From Verrucomicrobiia bacterium (GTDB taxonomy: Bacteria > Verrucomicrobiota > Verrucomicrobiia > Verrucomicrobiales > DEV007): DNA of 64,000 bases. The notes under the pieces are model-generated. The model was not told the origin of the DNA. It ran no database searches and was given only the letters and a program-made list of their open reading frames with translations. Positions 53,390 through 62,990 of this stretch are shown in pieces (positions within the stretch are counted from its first letter, which is position 1; each line of letters begins with the position of its first letter). A program made the translations under genes and the position numbers. Location: assembly GCA_030427505.1 (NCBI GenBank), contig JAUICH010000006.1:186001-250000 (forward strand). The letters run 5' to 3'.

Positions 53390-54169
53390 TCAAGAATTCG
53401 GTGAACTCCCGTCGGCAACAGGTTCTCCTTCGTCAGCCGCCATTTTTGAGGTTTCGGTGGTGATTGGCGTGGATGCTGGCCGCGGGGCGGAAGCCGGTGA
53501 TGTTGACCCTTTGATTGGGAGCGTATCGTCTTTGCGGGGAACCACCTTATTCGAGTTTGTGAGGCTGTTATTAGCCGTCTTGTCTTCCGCGTTTTCCTCT
53601 CTGGTGACATAGAATGCTTCGATTTCTTCGTGAGATTCAAATCGAAGGAAAATATCGTAGAGTTCCGACAACTCCACGTAGCGGGAACGAAATCCACGAA
53701 TGATTTTTGGGTCCTTCTTTTCTGCCGTGCTGAGCTCAATCAGTTGCTCGCGAAGATCCAGGAATGCTGAGGCACCCTTGTGAATCTGAATGATTTCGGT
53801 GTCACGATACCGAAAGGAAGAAAAAATAGCGATCAGTCCGCCGCCTGCCGCGACGAGGAGAGCAACAAACTCAAGCAATTCCTCAGGTAGGACATTGGAA
53901 AGCGGGGAAGCGAACGTTAATGCCGCGCAAATTGAAAGGCTTCCTCCGATAATAGTTAGGTTGGCTCGTTTGCGGCTGTTCTCTGCCGCCAAACTTTCCA
54001 GGAGGGCTCTTTTTTGCTGGGAATTAACAATCAGCCTTTCCAGTTCCGGGTTGTTTGTCTCGATGATGGTTGTTTCATCGTCAAGCCGCGCTCGAAGACT
54101 GATTCGAACGGTTTCTTTTTTTCGGGGAACAGCTGCTGTTTTCTTGGATGACGGCTTATCGGTTGCCAT
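53390..54169 (-). CDS. Two-helix membrane protein, SLATT-like
   Basis: A 259-residue protein. A charged, helical N-terminus (about 70 residues) precedes two transmembrane helices at about residues 70-90 and 97-118, separated by a short loop. A helical cytoplasmic region follows, with HKGASAFLDLREQLIELST and FRSRYVELSELYDIF. Two adjacent helices followed by this helical hairpin fit the SLATT family, which is an effector domain in nucleotide-signalling defence systems (with SMODS or SLOG proteins). No such partner is next to it. The Ser/Pro-rich C-tail is disordered. The CDF gene follows it on the same strand. I rate the fold fit as moderate. Confidence 0.55.
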   Translation of the reverse strand: MATDKPSSKKTAAVPRKKETVRISLRARLDDETTIIETNNPELERLIVNSQQKRALLESLAAENSRKRANLTIIGGSLSICAALTFASPLSNVLPEELLEFVALLVAAGGGLIAIFSSFRYRDTEIIQIHKGASAFLDLREQLIELSTAEKKDPKIIRGFRSRYVELSELYDIFLRFESHEEIEAFYVTREENAEDKTANNSLTNSNKVVPRKDDTLPIKGSTSPASAPRPASTPITTETSKMAADEGEPVADGSSPNS

Positions 54170-54413
54170 AACACAAGACCGGTGTCGTGCCGGAATCCTA
54201 AGATAGTTTCATTTCCGGTAAGAGATGTCGATAAGATAGCCGCTAATGTATTGGTAAACCGAAACTTGAGGGGAAATAGCCGGCGGTTCCCGGCGAAGTT
54301 ACGCAGCTGGGCCGTGGCGCAATAAAGGGAGTTACAAGGGATTTCGTCTGTGCTTCAATCCCGGATGGATCTGGCACACCGTTTCCAGGTTCCGAAACCC
54401 CAGTCAATTTCTC

Positions 54414-55787
54414 ATGAATTCTTCAAACGTTTCCTCCTCTTCTTCTTCCTCCACAAGCCGCCGCCGCTTTCTCCAAACCGCCGCGGCCGTGATCGCCGCG
54501 CCCACGATTTTGCCCGCCAGCGTGCTGGGGAAGGGAGGCGCCACGGCGCCGAGCGAGCGCATTACCCTGGGCTTCGTCGGCGTAGGGGGGCGCGGGTTTC
54601 AGAATTTGAAGGGCTTGATGAAATCCGAAGACTCCCAGGTGGTGGCGGTCTGCGATGTGGATGCGCTGCACTATGGGAAATTCGAAACCCGGCAGGGCAA
54701 TCCCTACGGCAGGGAAGCTGCCAAACTGACGGTGAATGCTCACTATGAGGGGAAAAAGCTGGAAGGCTACAAGGGCTGCGACGCGTATTCCGACTTCCGC
54801 GAAGTGTGCGGCCGGGATGACATCGATGCCGTTGTGGTGAGCACGCCGGACCACTGGCACGCCCTCTGCACCCTGGAAGCGTTGAGAAACGGAAAGGATG
54901 TGTATTGTGAGAAACCGGTGGTCCACCGTTTCCACGAAGGCCAACTGGTGGTGGCGGAAGTCGCTAAGCAAGGGGCCATTTTTCAGACCGGTTCGCAACA
55001 GCGTTCCACGGCGAACTTTCACCAGGCGGTGGAACTGATCCTAAACGGTGTGATCGGAAAGGTGAAACGGGTGGAAGTGGGCCTGCCGCAAGGCCATGCC
55101 CAGGCCGAAGGCAACACGGAAATCACCGAGCCGCCTGCCAGCCTGGACTACGGCTTCTGGACCGGTCCGACGGAGATGCTGCCCTACATGCGGGCACGCA
55201 GTCACTGGAACTGGCGCTGGCATCTGGCGTACGGGGGAGGGCAGTTGATGGACTGGATCGGTCACCACAATGACATCTGCCACTGGGGCCTCGGCATGGA
55301 CCAGAGCGGACCGGAAAGCGTGGAAGCCGTGGGATGGACCTGGCCGGAGACGGACGTTTACAACTCGCCCGTGGACTACGAGGTGCGCTGCACCTACGCG
55401 GGCGGCATCGAGACGTCCATCGGCTCGGTCAATCCCATGGGTACGAAATGGATTGGCGAGGAAGGTTGGGTGTATGTGAACCGGGGCGCGCTGGAAGCTT
55501 CCAATCCCGACTGGTTGAAGAAGGATTTCAATCCGGGCGAAGTGAAAGCTTACAAGTCCAGCGACCACCATCTGAACTTCCTGGAGGGTGTGAAATCCCG
55601 GAAAACCTGCGTGGCTCCGGCGGAAACGGCGCACCGGTCCATCACACCGGGGCATCTGGCCTACGTGTCTCAGGAACTGGGTAAGAAGATTCAGTGGGAC
55701 CCGGCGAAGGAACAGATCGTGGGAGACGAGGAAGCGCAGAAGATCCTGATGGCAACGCCGTATCGGGCGCCGTGGAAACTGGGATGA
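54414..55787 (+). CDS. Tat-exported Gfo/Idh/MocA oxidoreductase
   Basis: A 457-residue protein with a Tat signal (SRRRFLQTAAAVIAAPTILP; the twin Arg is inside). The Rossmann domain starts ITLGFVGVGGRGFQNLKG, with VVAVCDVD. The EKPVVHR motif carries the family lysine at about residue 165, and HLAYGGGQLMDWIGHHNDICHWGL is the Gfo/Idh C-terminal segment. This subtype is abundant in planctomycetes and verrucomicrobia, presumably acting on sugars in the periplasm with a bound cofactor. There is an adjacent gene for neither a transporter nor an isomerase. A poly-Ser stretch (residues 2-13) is an odd Tat n-region. Confidence 0.92.
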   Translation: MNSSNVSSSSSSSTSRRRFLQTAAAVIAAPTILPASVLGKGGATAPSERITLGFVGVGGRGFQNLKGLMKSEDSQVVAVCDVDALHYGKFETRQGNPYGREAAKLTVNAHYEGKKLEGYKGCDAYSDFREVCGRDDIDAVVVSTPDHWHALCTLEALRNGKDVYCEKPVVHRFHEGQLVVAEVAKQGAIFQTGSQQRSTANFHQAVELILNGVIGKVKRVEVGLPQGHAQAEGNTEITEPPASLDYGFWTGPTEMLPYMRARSHWNWRWHLAYGGGQLMDWIGHHNDICHWGLGMDQSGPESVEAVGWTWPETDVYNSPVDYEVRCTYAGGIETSIGSVNPMGTKWIGEEGWVYVNRGALEASNPDWLKKDFNPGEVKAYKSSDHHLNFLEGVKSRKTCVAPAETAHRSITPGHLAYVSQELGKKIQWDPAKEQIVGDEEAQKILMATPYRAPWKLG

Positions 55788-55933
55788 ATTGATCCTGGAC
55801 CCTGATAGGCCGGAAACAGGACCTGAGAATTTTGGCTAGGATTTCGGGGAGAGGAGACAGATTTCCCCAAGCGCACCAGCCGTCAACGGCGGCTTGGGAT
55901 GGACAAAATTCAATTCTGTGCCAGCGTTTGTCT

Positions 55934-56407
55934 GTGCGGTTCCGCCCAAGACATAGCCTAAACCTCCTGCTGGCCTTTTGCTGCCTGGCGCTTGGCGTGC
56001 AGGGAGGCTTGTGTGGGGGACTGGCGGCCTTGGGCGTGGAGCATCATCACCATCGTCCTGATGTGTCAGGCGGGGGACAGGGCAAGACTGCCTGCTCCTC
56101 TGAGGCCGCTCAATCGCTCCCGGCCTGTAGCCAGAAGGCGGGGTGCGACGATGAAACGGGTAAAGGCGAGCGTCTTCCTTGCCCGGAAATCAAGACTTTG
56201 AAAGAAGGAGTCGCTCCTCTGCCGTCGCTCAAAGCTCCGCCGGTCCCGGTGATGGTGTTGGTGGCCGTGGTATGGCGGGACTCTTTCTTGGCGGTGACAA
56301 CGGAGCGTGACTCCAGCGAGTCATCCGAATTCCTTTCCGAACAGCCCGGTGGACCGCCTGCTTCGGTTCTGGAGTCCGTGTCCGGACTCTGCCGTTTTCT
56401 GATCTGA
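55934..56407 (+). CDS. Small exported His/Cys-rich protein at the head of the metal efflux operon
   Basis: A 157-residue product. From GTG 55934 it has a signal-like start (LLLAFCCLALGVQGGLCG) followed by EHHHHRPD, then CSSEAAQSLPACSQKAGCDDE and CPEIK, giving several Cys and His. Such proteins lie before CusCBA-like genes in these phyla and may bind metal in the periplasm. The alternative start TTG 55832 gives a head of 34 residues that does not look like a signal. It is followed by 137 bases and the outer-membrane gene. I consider the coding call likely, the function speculative. Confidence 0.6.
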   Translation: MRFRPRHSLNLLLAFCCLALGVQGGLCGGLAALGVEHHHHRPDVSGGGQGKTACSSEAAQSLPACSQKAGCDDETGKGERLPCPEIKTLKEGVAPLPSLKAPPVPVMVLVAVVWRDSFLAVTTERDSSESSEFLSEQPGGPPASVLESVSGLCRFLI

Positions 56408-56544
56408 TCCGGCGCGCCGTTCGCGTGCCCGGCACCTTGCCCCTGCGTTCCTTGGGCGGGATGCGTCTTTCTCTATTTTTCGCGCTGTTTGGGCCGCCGT
56501 TTGGCCTGGCGCCGACCCCAAAATTTTGACCGGAAGGTCTTACC

Positions 56545-57861
56545 ATGAATCTGAGAATATCCATGTTTTTTCTACCGAAACGTCTCTTGCTCCTGCTGTT
56601 GGTGGGCGCCGTTTCCACCGTGGCCGCCCAGGCGGAGAGCCTGACGGTTCGGGAAGCCATCCAAACAGCCCTGGAACAGAACCCGGAAATGAAAATCGCG
56701 GCCCTGGAGATCGACCGGGCCAAGGCGCGCCTGCGCTGGTCCGGCCGCCTGGAGAATCCGGAGTTGGAAGTTTCGGCGTCCACCGACGCCATCGGGCTGG
56801 ACGAGAACGAAGCTGCCTACGAAGTGGCTTTCGCGCAGAGTTTTCCCCTGACCTCCCGGCTGCGCGATGAGCGCGAACTGAGACGTGTTCAGGTCTTGTT
56901 GGCCGAGGTCGAACTGGCGGAGAAACGCCGGGAATTGGCCTACGCCGTGGCCGTAAACGTCAACGATCTGCTGACCACACGCCGGAAGCTGGCGCTTGAG
57001 GAAGAACTGCGCTCCATATCGGATGAGATCGAGAACTTTCTCACGGAGCGCGTCAAGCTGGGCGAGGCGTCGGCTCTGGATGTCACCCAAGTGCGGCTGA
57101 CCGGGATATCACTGGACCGGGAGATCCGGGCCCTGAAAGCGGAGGCCGGACGGCTGTCTCTGCGGTTGAAAAAACAGCTTGGCTTTTCGCCCGGACACCA
57201 GGTGGAGATAGCGGGGGAACTGAAACTGCCGGACACGGCGCCGGAGGAAATGGTGCCCTTGGAGGGCGTGCTGGAGAAACGGCCCGATTACCTGAAAGCG
57301 CTCGTGACGGCGGACGAGTCGCGGGCGGAACTCGCCTTGGCGGAGGCCCGGCGCTGGGAGGATGTATCCGTCCGGGTGTTCTTGGAGCGGGAGCATTCCG
57401 TGGATGAGCCAGCGGGTCTGGAGAGAAATACCTTTGCGGGGTTGGGCGTTTCTCTCCCGCTGCCCTTCTGGAACCGGAACGAGCAAGAGCGGGAAGAAGC
57501 CCGGATCAATACCGAGGCGGCGGCGCGGACGGTGGAGGCGGTGAAATTCGCGATTCACAGTGAACTGGAAACCGCGCTTCAGGCCCGTCAGGCGGCCTAT
57601 GTGTCCGCCGCGGAAGCGTCGGGAGAAGTGCTGGACCTGGCGGAGAAGAATCTGGCTGACTTCCGCACGGCTTACGAAAACGGGCAGGCCAGCCTGCTTC
57701 AGGTGCAGCGGGCGCAGGAACAGTTGCTGGAGTTGCAGACCGCCGCGTTCGACCTGCTGCGCGACTACCACCTTTCGGACGCGGAAGTGAAGCACGTCTC
57801 AGGTTACTACAGCGACCTGCCGTCCGGAAACGAAGGGAGAGGCGCCTCTCCCGCGAAATGA
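56545..57861 (+). CDS. Outer-membrane efflux protein (TolC/CusC-like)
   Basis: A 438-residue outer-membrane channel of a tripartite RND efflux system. A signal peptide (residues about 1-30, AAQAESL) is followed by long helical hairpins of the TolC family, e.g. LTVREAIQTALEQNPEM at the start of repeat 1 and FRTAYENGQASLLQVQRAQEQLLEL in repeat 2. The beta-barrel strands are predicted between the helices. It lies 24 bases before the adaptor gene, so the efflux genes form an operon. The heavy-metal type is inferred from the permease. Confidence 0.92.
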   Translation: MNLRISMFFLPKRLLLLLLVGAVSTVAAQAESLTVREAIQTALEQNPEMKIAALEIDRAKARLRWSGRLENPELEVSASTDAIGLDENEAAYEVAFAQSFPLTSRLRDERELRRVQVLLAEVELAEKRRELAYAVAVNVNDLLTTRRKLALEEELRSISDEIENFLTERVKLGEASALDVTQVRLTGISLDREIRALKAEAGRLSLRLKKQLGFSPGHQVEIAGELKLPDTAPEEMVPLEGVLEKRPDYLKALVTADESRAELALAEARRWEDVSVRVFLEREHSVDEPAGLERNTFAGLGVSLPLPFWNRNEQEREEARINTEAAARTVEAVKFAIHSELETALQARQAAYVSAAEASGEVLDLAEKNLADFRTAYENGQASLLQVQRAQEQLLELQTAAFDLLRDYHLSDAEVKHVSGYYSDLPSGNEGRGASPAK

Positions 57862-57885
57862 GAGTCTTTAGAATTTATTCCCAAT

Positions 57886-59061
57886 ATGATTAGAAAATTT
57901 ATTGTCCTGCCAGTGCTGTTCTTCCTGGTTACCCCATTCGGAAACCTGGCGGCTCAAGAGGAGGCCATCGACCCCGGCCGGGCCGCGAATACCGTTATCC
58001 TGGATGACGTCGCGGTGAAGAACCTGGGCATCCAGCTGGTGGAGGTGGCGGAGGTAGACTTCGAGGAGACCGTCTTCTCCATCGGACGCATCGAGGAGAT
58101 TCCCTCCCGGCACTCCGTTTTGAGCAGCCGCATCCCCGGACGCATTGTGGAAGTGAACGCCATCGAGGGCGACGAGGTGAAGGCTGGCGACGTGTTGGTA
58201 ACAGTGGAAAGCCGGCAGCCTGGAGACCCTCCTCCCACCATTCCGCTTCCGGCCCCGATTTCCGGACTGGTCACGGAGAGCCATGTGCGGCTGGGAGAAC
58301 CGGTGGAGCCGGACAGGGAGATGTTCGATATCGTGGATCTATCCGAGGTCTGGGCCGTGGCGGCGGTGCCGGAACAAGAGGCGGGTAAACTGGCCCTGGG
58401 GTGCCGCGCCCGGATTCGCGTGATGGCGCTGACAGGCGGCGATTTCGAGGGCGAACTGGTCCGCTTCGGTACCTCCGCGGACCGGGAAGCGGGAACACTG
58501 GACGCCATCTTTCGCCTGTCCAATCCGGATAACCTGCTTCGGCCTGGCATGCGGGCGGAATTTTCCATTGTCGTTGGCTCTAGGGAGAAGGTAATGGCCG
58601 TTCCCGAGGCCGCGATCCAGGGCGACGTGGCGAGTCGCGTGGTCTACGTTAAGGACTTCGACTTGCCCAACGCCTTCGTGAAAGTGCCGGTCCAGACTGG
58701 GGCGAAAAACGACCGCTATGTCGAGATCAAGCGCGGCCTCTTTCCCGGCGATGAGGTGGTCACCACGGGCGCCTACTTCCTGGGGTTCGCGGGCGGTGGC
58801 GGAATCTCTCTGAAAGAAGCGCTCGACGCCGCGCACGGTCACGAACACAACGAAGACGGCTCGGAAATGACTGCGGAAGACCGGGCCCGGAAAGAGCGTG
58901 AGGCCGCCGCGGCTGGGGGTGGGGGTGGCGCACCCGTGTTCCTAACCATTTTCTTCGGTGCGACGAGTGTGCTGTTGCTGGCGATTCTGATTCTCGGAAC
59001 TCTGGCGCGGAGGACGAAGAGTCATCCCAAGGTCTCCGAGCCATCTCCTGGCCAGGGCTGA
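57886..59061 (+). CDS. RND efflux periplasmic adaptor (CusB/CzcB-like)
   Basis: A 391-residue membrane-fusion protein linking permease and channel. Signal peptide residues 1-24 (GNLAAQEEA). The barrel-sandwich segment is readable at IPGRIVEVNAIEGDEVKAGDVLVTVES and PAPISGLVTESHVRLGEPVE; the beta-barrel at EGELVRFGTSADREAGTLDAIF and LLRPGMRAEFSI. A C-terminal His stretch (HGHEHNEDG) and a terminal hydrophobic helix at about residues 350-375 (FLTIFFGATSVLLLAILIL) are unusual for adaptors, which normally have only the N-terminal anchor. It starts 24 bases after the channel gene and ends 29 bases before the permease. Confidence 0.92.
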   Translation: MIRKFIVLPVLFFLVTPFGNLAAQEEAIDPGRAANTVILDDVAVKNLGIQLVEVAEVDFEETVFSIGRIEEIPSRHSVLSSRIPGRIVEVNAIEGDEVKAGDVLVTVESRQPGDPPPTIPLPAPISGLVTESHVRLGEPVEPDREMFDIVDLSEVWAVAAVPEQEAGKLALGCRARIRVMALTGGDFEGELVRFGTSADREAGTLDAIFRLSNPDNLLRPGMRAEFSIVVGSREKVMAVPEAAIQGDVASRVVYVKDFDLPNAFVKVPVQTGAKNDRYVEIKRGLFPGDEVVTTGAYFLGFAGGGGISLKEALDAAHGHEHNEDGSEMTAEDRARKEREAAAAGGGGGAPVFLTIFFGATSVLLLAILILGTLARRTKSHPKVSEPSPGQG

Positions 59062-59090
59062 TGAGACATCAATTGAGCCTTTTCTGAATT

Positions 59091-62000
59091 ATGCTTAACT
59101 GGTTAATTAGAAGCTCCCTCCGGCACCGCTCCATCATCCTGGTGCTGGCTGTGGTGATCCTGGCCTTTGGCGTCAGCACGACGCTGAAGCTGCCGGTGGA
59201 AGTACTGCCGGACCTGACCAAACCCACCGTAACCATCCTGACAGAGGCCCAGGGCTTCGCGCCCGAGGAGGTGGAAACACTGGTGACCATTCCCCTGGAA
59301 AACGCGCTCATGGGTGTGACAGGCGTGAGCCGGTTGCGGGCCACCAGTGATGTGTCGCTCTCCCTCATCGCGGTGGAGTTTGACTGGGGTACGGACATCT
59401 ACCAGGCGCGGCAGTTCGTTCAGGAGCGCCTCATGGGTGTGACGGAGGAATTGCCCGAAGGCGTGGCGCCCTTTATGACGCCGGTGGCTTCCCTGATGGG
59501 GGAGATCCTGCTCATCGGGGTAGTCGATCCTACCTCGAAAACTGAGCCTCGGGACCTGCGCACGCTGGCGGACTGGAATGTCGGACGGCGGCTCCAGAGC
59601 ATTCCCGGTGTGGCGGAGGTGCTGGCCATGGGGGGCGGGGTAAAACAGGTGCAGGTGCAGCCGGACCCCGACCGCATGCTGGCCCAGGGCGTGACATTGG
59701 AGGAAATACGCGCCGCCGCCTCTCAGGCGGTCAAAAACACCACGGGAGGCTTTCTCACCAGCCGGGCTCAGGAAATCATGGTGAGGAACCTGGCCATGAC
59801 CACGGACCTGGACGCCATCGGTACCACGGTGGTGCGCCATGTGAACGACCGTCCCGTGAGGTTGAAGGACGTGGCCACCGTGACTTGGGACGTGGAACCC
59901 ATGCGGGGTGACGCCGCGGCGGACGGGTACCCGGGAGTGGTCATCAGCGTCACGAAGTCTCCCGGCTTCGACACCAGAAGACTGACGGACGAGGTGGAAG
60001 CCGCCCTCAAGGATTTGGAACCCAGTCTGCCGGAAGGCGTTAAGACCGTGACGCTCTACCGGCAGGCGGATTTCATCAACTTGTCTATCGGGAACCTCAA
60101 ACATGCGCTGCGGGATGGCGTCATCATGGTCACCATTGTCCTCTTCCTGTTTCTGCTGAATTTCCGGACCACGTTCATAACGTTGATGGCTATTCCGCTT
60201 TCCCTGGGAATCGCGGTGATCGTATTTCGCTTTTTCGGGCTGAGTGTGAACTCCATGACCCTGGGGGGGCTGGCGGTGGCTATCGGCATGGTGGTGGATG
60301 ACGCCATTGTGGATGTGGAAAACGTATTCCGGCGGCTCCGGGAGAACGCCGGGTCAGACACGCCAAGGCCCCGCCTGGAGGTCATCGCGTCCGCCTCGGC
60401 GGAGGTGCGGAACTCCATCTTCTTCGCCACGCTACTGGTGGTGCTGGTCTTTGTGCCGCTGCTCATGCTCAGCGGGGTGGAGGGCCGCCTGTTCGCGCCC
60501 ATTGCCGTTGCCACCATCGTCAGCATGGTGGCTTCCTTCGTGGTTTCGTTGACCGTCATACCGGTGCTGTCTTCTTTCCTTCTCAAGCCGAAAGCTGGGC
60601 ACGAGCACAAAGACGGCCTGCTGGTGCGGGGTATGAAGGGGCTGCTGAAACACACTTGGCTGAGGCTGGCGCTGGATTACCCCATGGCGGTCATGGCCAT
60701 CGCGGCCCTCCTGTTGGCGGGCGCGGCGGCCATCTATCCTCAGATGGGCAAGAATTTCCTGCCCGCGTTCCGGGAGCCAACGGTCCTGGTGGCGACCACG
60801 ACCTCCCCCGGCACGTCGCTGCGGCAGACCAATGAGATCGCGGCCGTGGCGGATGAGTTGCTCCTGTCCGTGCCCGGCGTGACCACCGTGGGCCACCGGG
60901 TGGGCCGTGCCGAGCGTGGGGATCACGTGGTGCCGGTGTCCACCGTGGAGTTCGACATTGAGTTCGACGACAGTGAGCGGCCCCGGGACGAGATCCTGGA
61001 AGAGATCCGGCGGAAGATGCAGGGCATCCCCGGCACATTCAGCGCGCTGAGCGGTCCCCTGGCGGACCGGGTGGGGCACATGCTCAGTGGCGTGTCCGCC
61101 AAGATCGCGGTGAAAGTCTATGGACCCAGTCTGGAGGAGAACCGGCGGATCGGGATGGAGATCGTGAACATCGCCCGTGGCATCCCGGGCCTGGAAGAAG
61201 CGCGGGGCGAACAGCAGGCGATGATCCCGCAACTCCGCATCGAAGTGGACCGGGAGCGGGCCATGGCCTACGGCGTGACGCCGGGCGAGTTGAATCAGGA
61301 GCTGGCCACCTTGCTAGGCGGTGAAGCCGTGGCGGAAGTCTACGAAGGCCAGCGTATCTTCGACCTTGTGGTGCGCCTGCCGGAAGCGTGGCGGGAGTCT
61401 CCCCAACGGCTGGAAAACATGTATGTGGACACAAAGAGCGGGCAGCGCATTCCGCTGAAGTTCGTGGCGGACATCCGGCAGGCCAAGGGGCCTAACACTA
61501 TTCTACGCGAGAACACGAAGCGGCGCTTTGTGGTGAGCATCAACCCCACCTCCAACAACCTGGTGGAACTGGTGGAACGCCTGGAGCGCGAGGTGAAAGA
61601 GAAAGTGAAGCTGCCAGAAGGCTATCCGGAACCGAGTTTCGAAGGCGAATATGTGGCACAGCGGGACGCCTCCCGGCGCATTGCGCTGGCGTCGGCAATG
61701 ATCCTCATTGTCGTGACGGTCCTGCTGTTTACCTTCTTTGGCACGCCGGTCTTCACGCTGCAGGTGCTGTGTGACATTCCCATGGCCTTGATCGGCGGGA
61801 TCTTTTTTACCTGGCTGAAGCTGAATAACATCAGCATCGCCACCTTGGTGGGCTTCATTGCCGTGGCCGGCATCGCGGCGCGGAACAGCATCATGATGAT
61901 CTCCCACTACCTGCACTTGATGCGGCATGAGGGCGAGGGCTTCACCCGGCAAATGGTGGAGCGGGGGACCCTGGAGCGCCTGGTGCCGGTACTGATGACG

Positions 62001-62210
62001 GCGCTGTCCGCGGGGATTGCCCTCATCCCCCTGGTACTCGCTTCGGATAAGCCGGGAAAAGAGATCCTGAACCCGGTCGCCATCGTGATCGTGGGCGGCC
62101 TGGTGACGAGCACGCTGCTCGGCCTGGGACTGACCCCGGCGGTCTTTTACGCCTTTGGCCGCAAGGCGGCCTTGAAAGCCGTGGCGGAGCAGTCTCCCGC
62201 CACGCAATGA
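59091..62210 (+). CDS. Heavy-metal RND efflux permease (CusA/CzcA-like)
   Basis: A 1039-residue inner-membrane proton antiporter of the HME-RND subfamily that drives export of metal cations (Cu/Ag, Zn/Co/Cd). Twelve helices with two large periplasmic loops. The HME marks VEFDWGTDIYQARQFVQERL in the porter domain and GMVVDDAIVDVENVFRRL in helix 4 (the two Asp and Glu used in proton relay) are present. GVDDAI-type CusA-specific methionines cannot be placed, so Cu/Ag versus Zn/Co/Cd is not decided. The last segment ends AVFYAFGRKAALKAV. It is the third gene of the operon. Confidence 0.95.
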   Translation: MLNWLIRSSLRHRSIILVLAVVILAFGVSTTLKLPVEVLPDLTKPTVTILTEAQGFAPEEVETLVTIPLENALMGVTGVSRLRATSDVSLSLIAVEFDWGTDIYQARQFVQERLMGVTEELPEGVAPFMTPVASLMGEILLIGVVDPTSKTEPRDLRTLADWNVGRRLQSIPGVAEVLAMGGGVKQVQVQPDPDRMLAQGVTLEEIRAAASQAVKNTTGGFLTSRAQEIMVRNLAMTTDLDAIGTTVVRHVNDRPVRLKDVATVTWDVEPMRGDAAADGYPGVVISVTKSPGFDTRRLTDEVEAALKDLEPSLPEGVKTVTLYRQADFINLSIGNLKHALRDGVIMVTIVLFLFLLNFRTTFITLMAIPLSLGIAVIVFRFFGLSVNSMTLGGLAVAIGMVVDDAIVDVENVFRRLRENAGSDTPRPRLEVIASASAEVRNSIFFATLLVVLVFVPLLMLSGVEGRLFAPIAVATIVSMVASFVVSLTVIPVLSSFLLKPKAGHEHKDGLLVRGMKGLLKHTWLRLALDYPMAVMAIAALLLAGAAAIYPQMGKNFLPAFREPTVLVATTTSPGTSLRQTNEIAAVADELLLSVPGVTTVGHRVGRAERGDHVVPVSTVEFDIEFDDSERPRDEILEEIRRKMQGIPGTFSALSGPLADRVGHMLSGVSAKIAVKVYGPSLEENRRIGMEIVNIARGIPGLEEARGEQQAMIPQLRIEVDRERAMAYGVTPGELNQELATLLGGEAVAEVYEGQRIFDLVVRLPEAWRESPQRLENMYVDTKSGQRIPLKFVADIRQAKGPNTILRENTKRRFVVSINPTSNNLVELVERLEREVKEKVKLPEGYPEPSFEGEYVAQRDASRRIALASAMILIVVTVLLFTFFGTPVFTLQVLCDIPMALIGGIFFTWLKLNNISIATLVGFIAVAGIAARNSIMMISHYLHLMRHEGEGFTRQMVERGTLERLVPVLMTALSAGIALIPLVLASDKPGKEILNPVAIVIVGGLVTSTLLGLGLTPAVFYAFGRKAALKAVAEQSPATQ

Positions 62211-62277
62211 ATAAGCGGGCTCATTTTCCAGACTAAGCATCAACCCAAATCCTAACCCTAGAACAAACCTACACATC

Positions 62278-62868
62278 ATGAAATTGAAACTGACTCCTGT
62301 TCTCGCGCTGATGAGCGCGGGCTTCTATGCCTTGTCCGTATCCTGCGGTTCCTCAAGCGACCCGGCGGACCACGATCATGATCACGACCACGATCATGAG
62401 GATCACGCCGAACATGGCGATCATGAGGAGCATGCCGGGCACGCTGAGAAGGATGGGCACGAAGAGCATGCGGGGCATGAAGGGCACGCCGATCGCAAAG
62501 ACGGCGGTCCGAACGGTGGCCGGATTCTCGGCTTCGCCGAACCACACCTGGAGTTCCTGGTGACCGAAGACCGGAAGGTTCGGATCTTTGCCCTGAATGA
62601 CGCCCACGAAGCCGTTCCCACCGGCGATCTTGACGTTCGCGTGATCGGCGGTGACCGCACGAATCCCACGGATCTATCTTTCGCGAAGGATGGGGATACC
62701 CTGATTTCCGACGGAGCGTTTCCGGAAGGGAATGACTTTCCCGTGGTGGTGCGGGTCACGCCCGCCGGGGGCGAAACCGTGACGGAGAAGTTCAATCTGA
62801 ACCTGAACGATTGTCCGTCCTGCGATTACCCGGAATACGCCTGCATTTGCGATCACGATCACGAGTGA
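62278..62868 (+). CDS. His/Cys-rich lipoprotein, metal-binding candidate
   Basis: A 196-residue lipoprotein with a lipobox (LSVSC, Cys at about residue 23). Residues about 30-75 are a run of His, Glu and Asp in HDHDHD and GHAEKDGHEEHAGHEGHAD forms, followed by a folded domain of about 90 residues (FAEPHLEFLVTEDRKVRIFAL) and a C-terminal CPSCDYPEYACIC with four Cys and an HDHDHE end. Such a protein can buffer Zn, Ni, Cu or Co outside the cell. It lies 67 bases after the permease and is probably the last gene of the efflux operon. A hairpin follows. Confidence 0.88.
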   Translation: MKLKLTPVLALMSAGFYALSVSCGSSSDPADHDHDHDHDHEDHAEHGDHEEHAGHAEKDGHEEHAGHEGHADRKDGGPNGGRILGFAEPHLEFLVTEDRKVRIFALNDAHEAVPTGDLDVRVIGGDRTNPTDLSFAKDGDTLISDGAFPEGNDFPVVVRVTPAGGETVTEKFNLNLNDCPSCDYPEYACICDHDHE

Positions 62869-62876
62869 CTCCGAAG

Positions 62877-62908
62877 CGGACGCTTCCGGAAATTCCCGGG
62901 GGCGTCCG
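62877..62908 (+). terminator. Hairpin after the efflux operon
   Basis: CGGACGC (62877-62883) and GCGTCCG (62902-62908) pair exactly with an 18-base inner loop that is partly self-complementary, nine bases after the lipoprotein stop. No T-tract follows, so it is a weaker terminator candidate or a stabilising stem. Confidence 0.4.
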
Positions 62909-62990
62909 GCCGATTCTGGTTCTCAATCGTAACGGTTTGTAACAAAATGAGAATTGGTTGAAAGAGTAACCAATAAACTAAGAAAACCCT

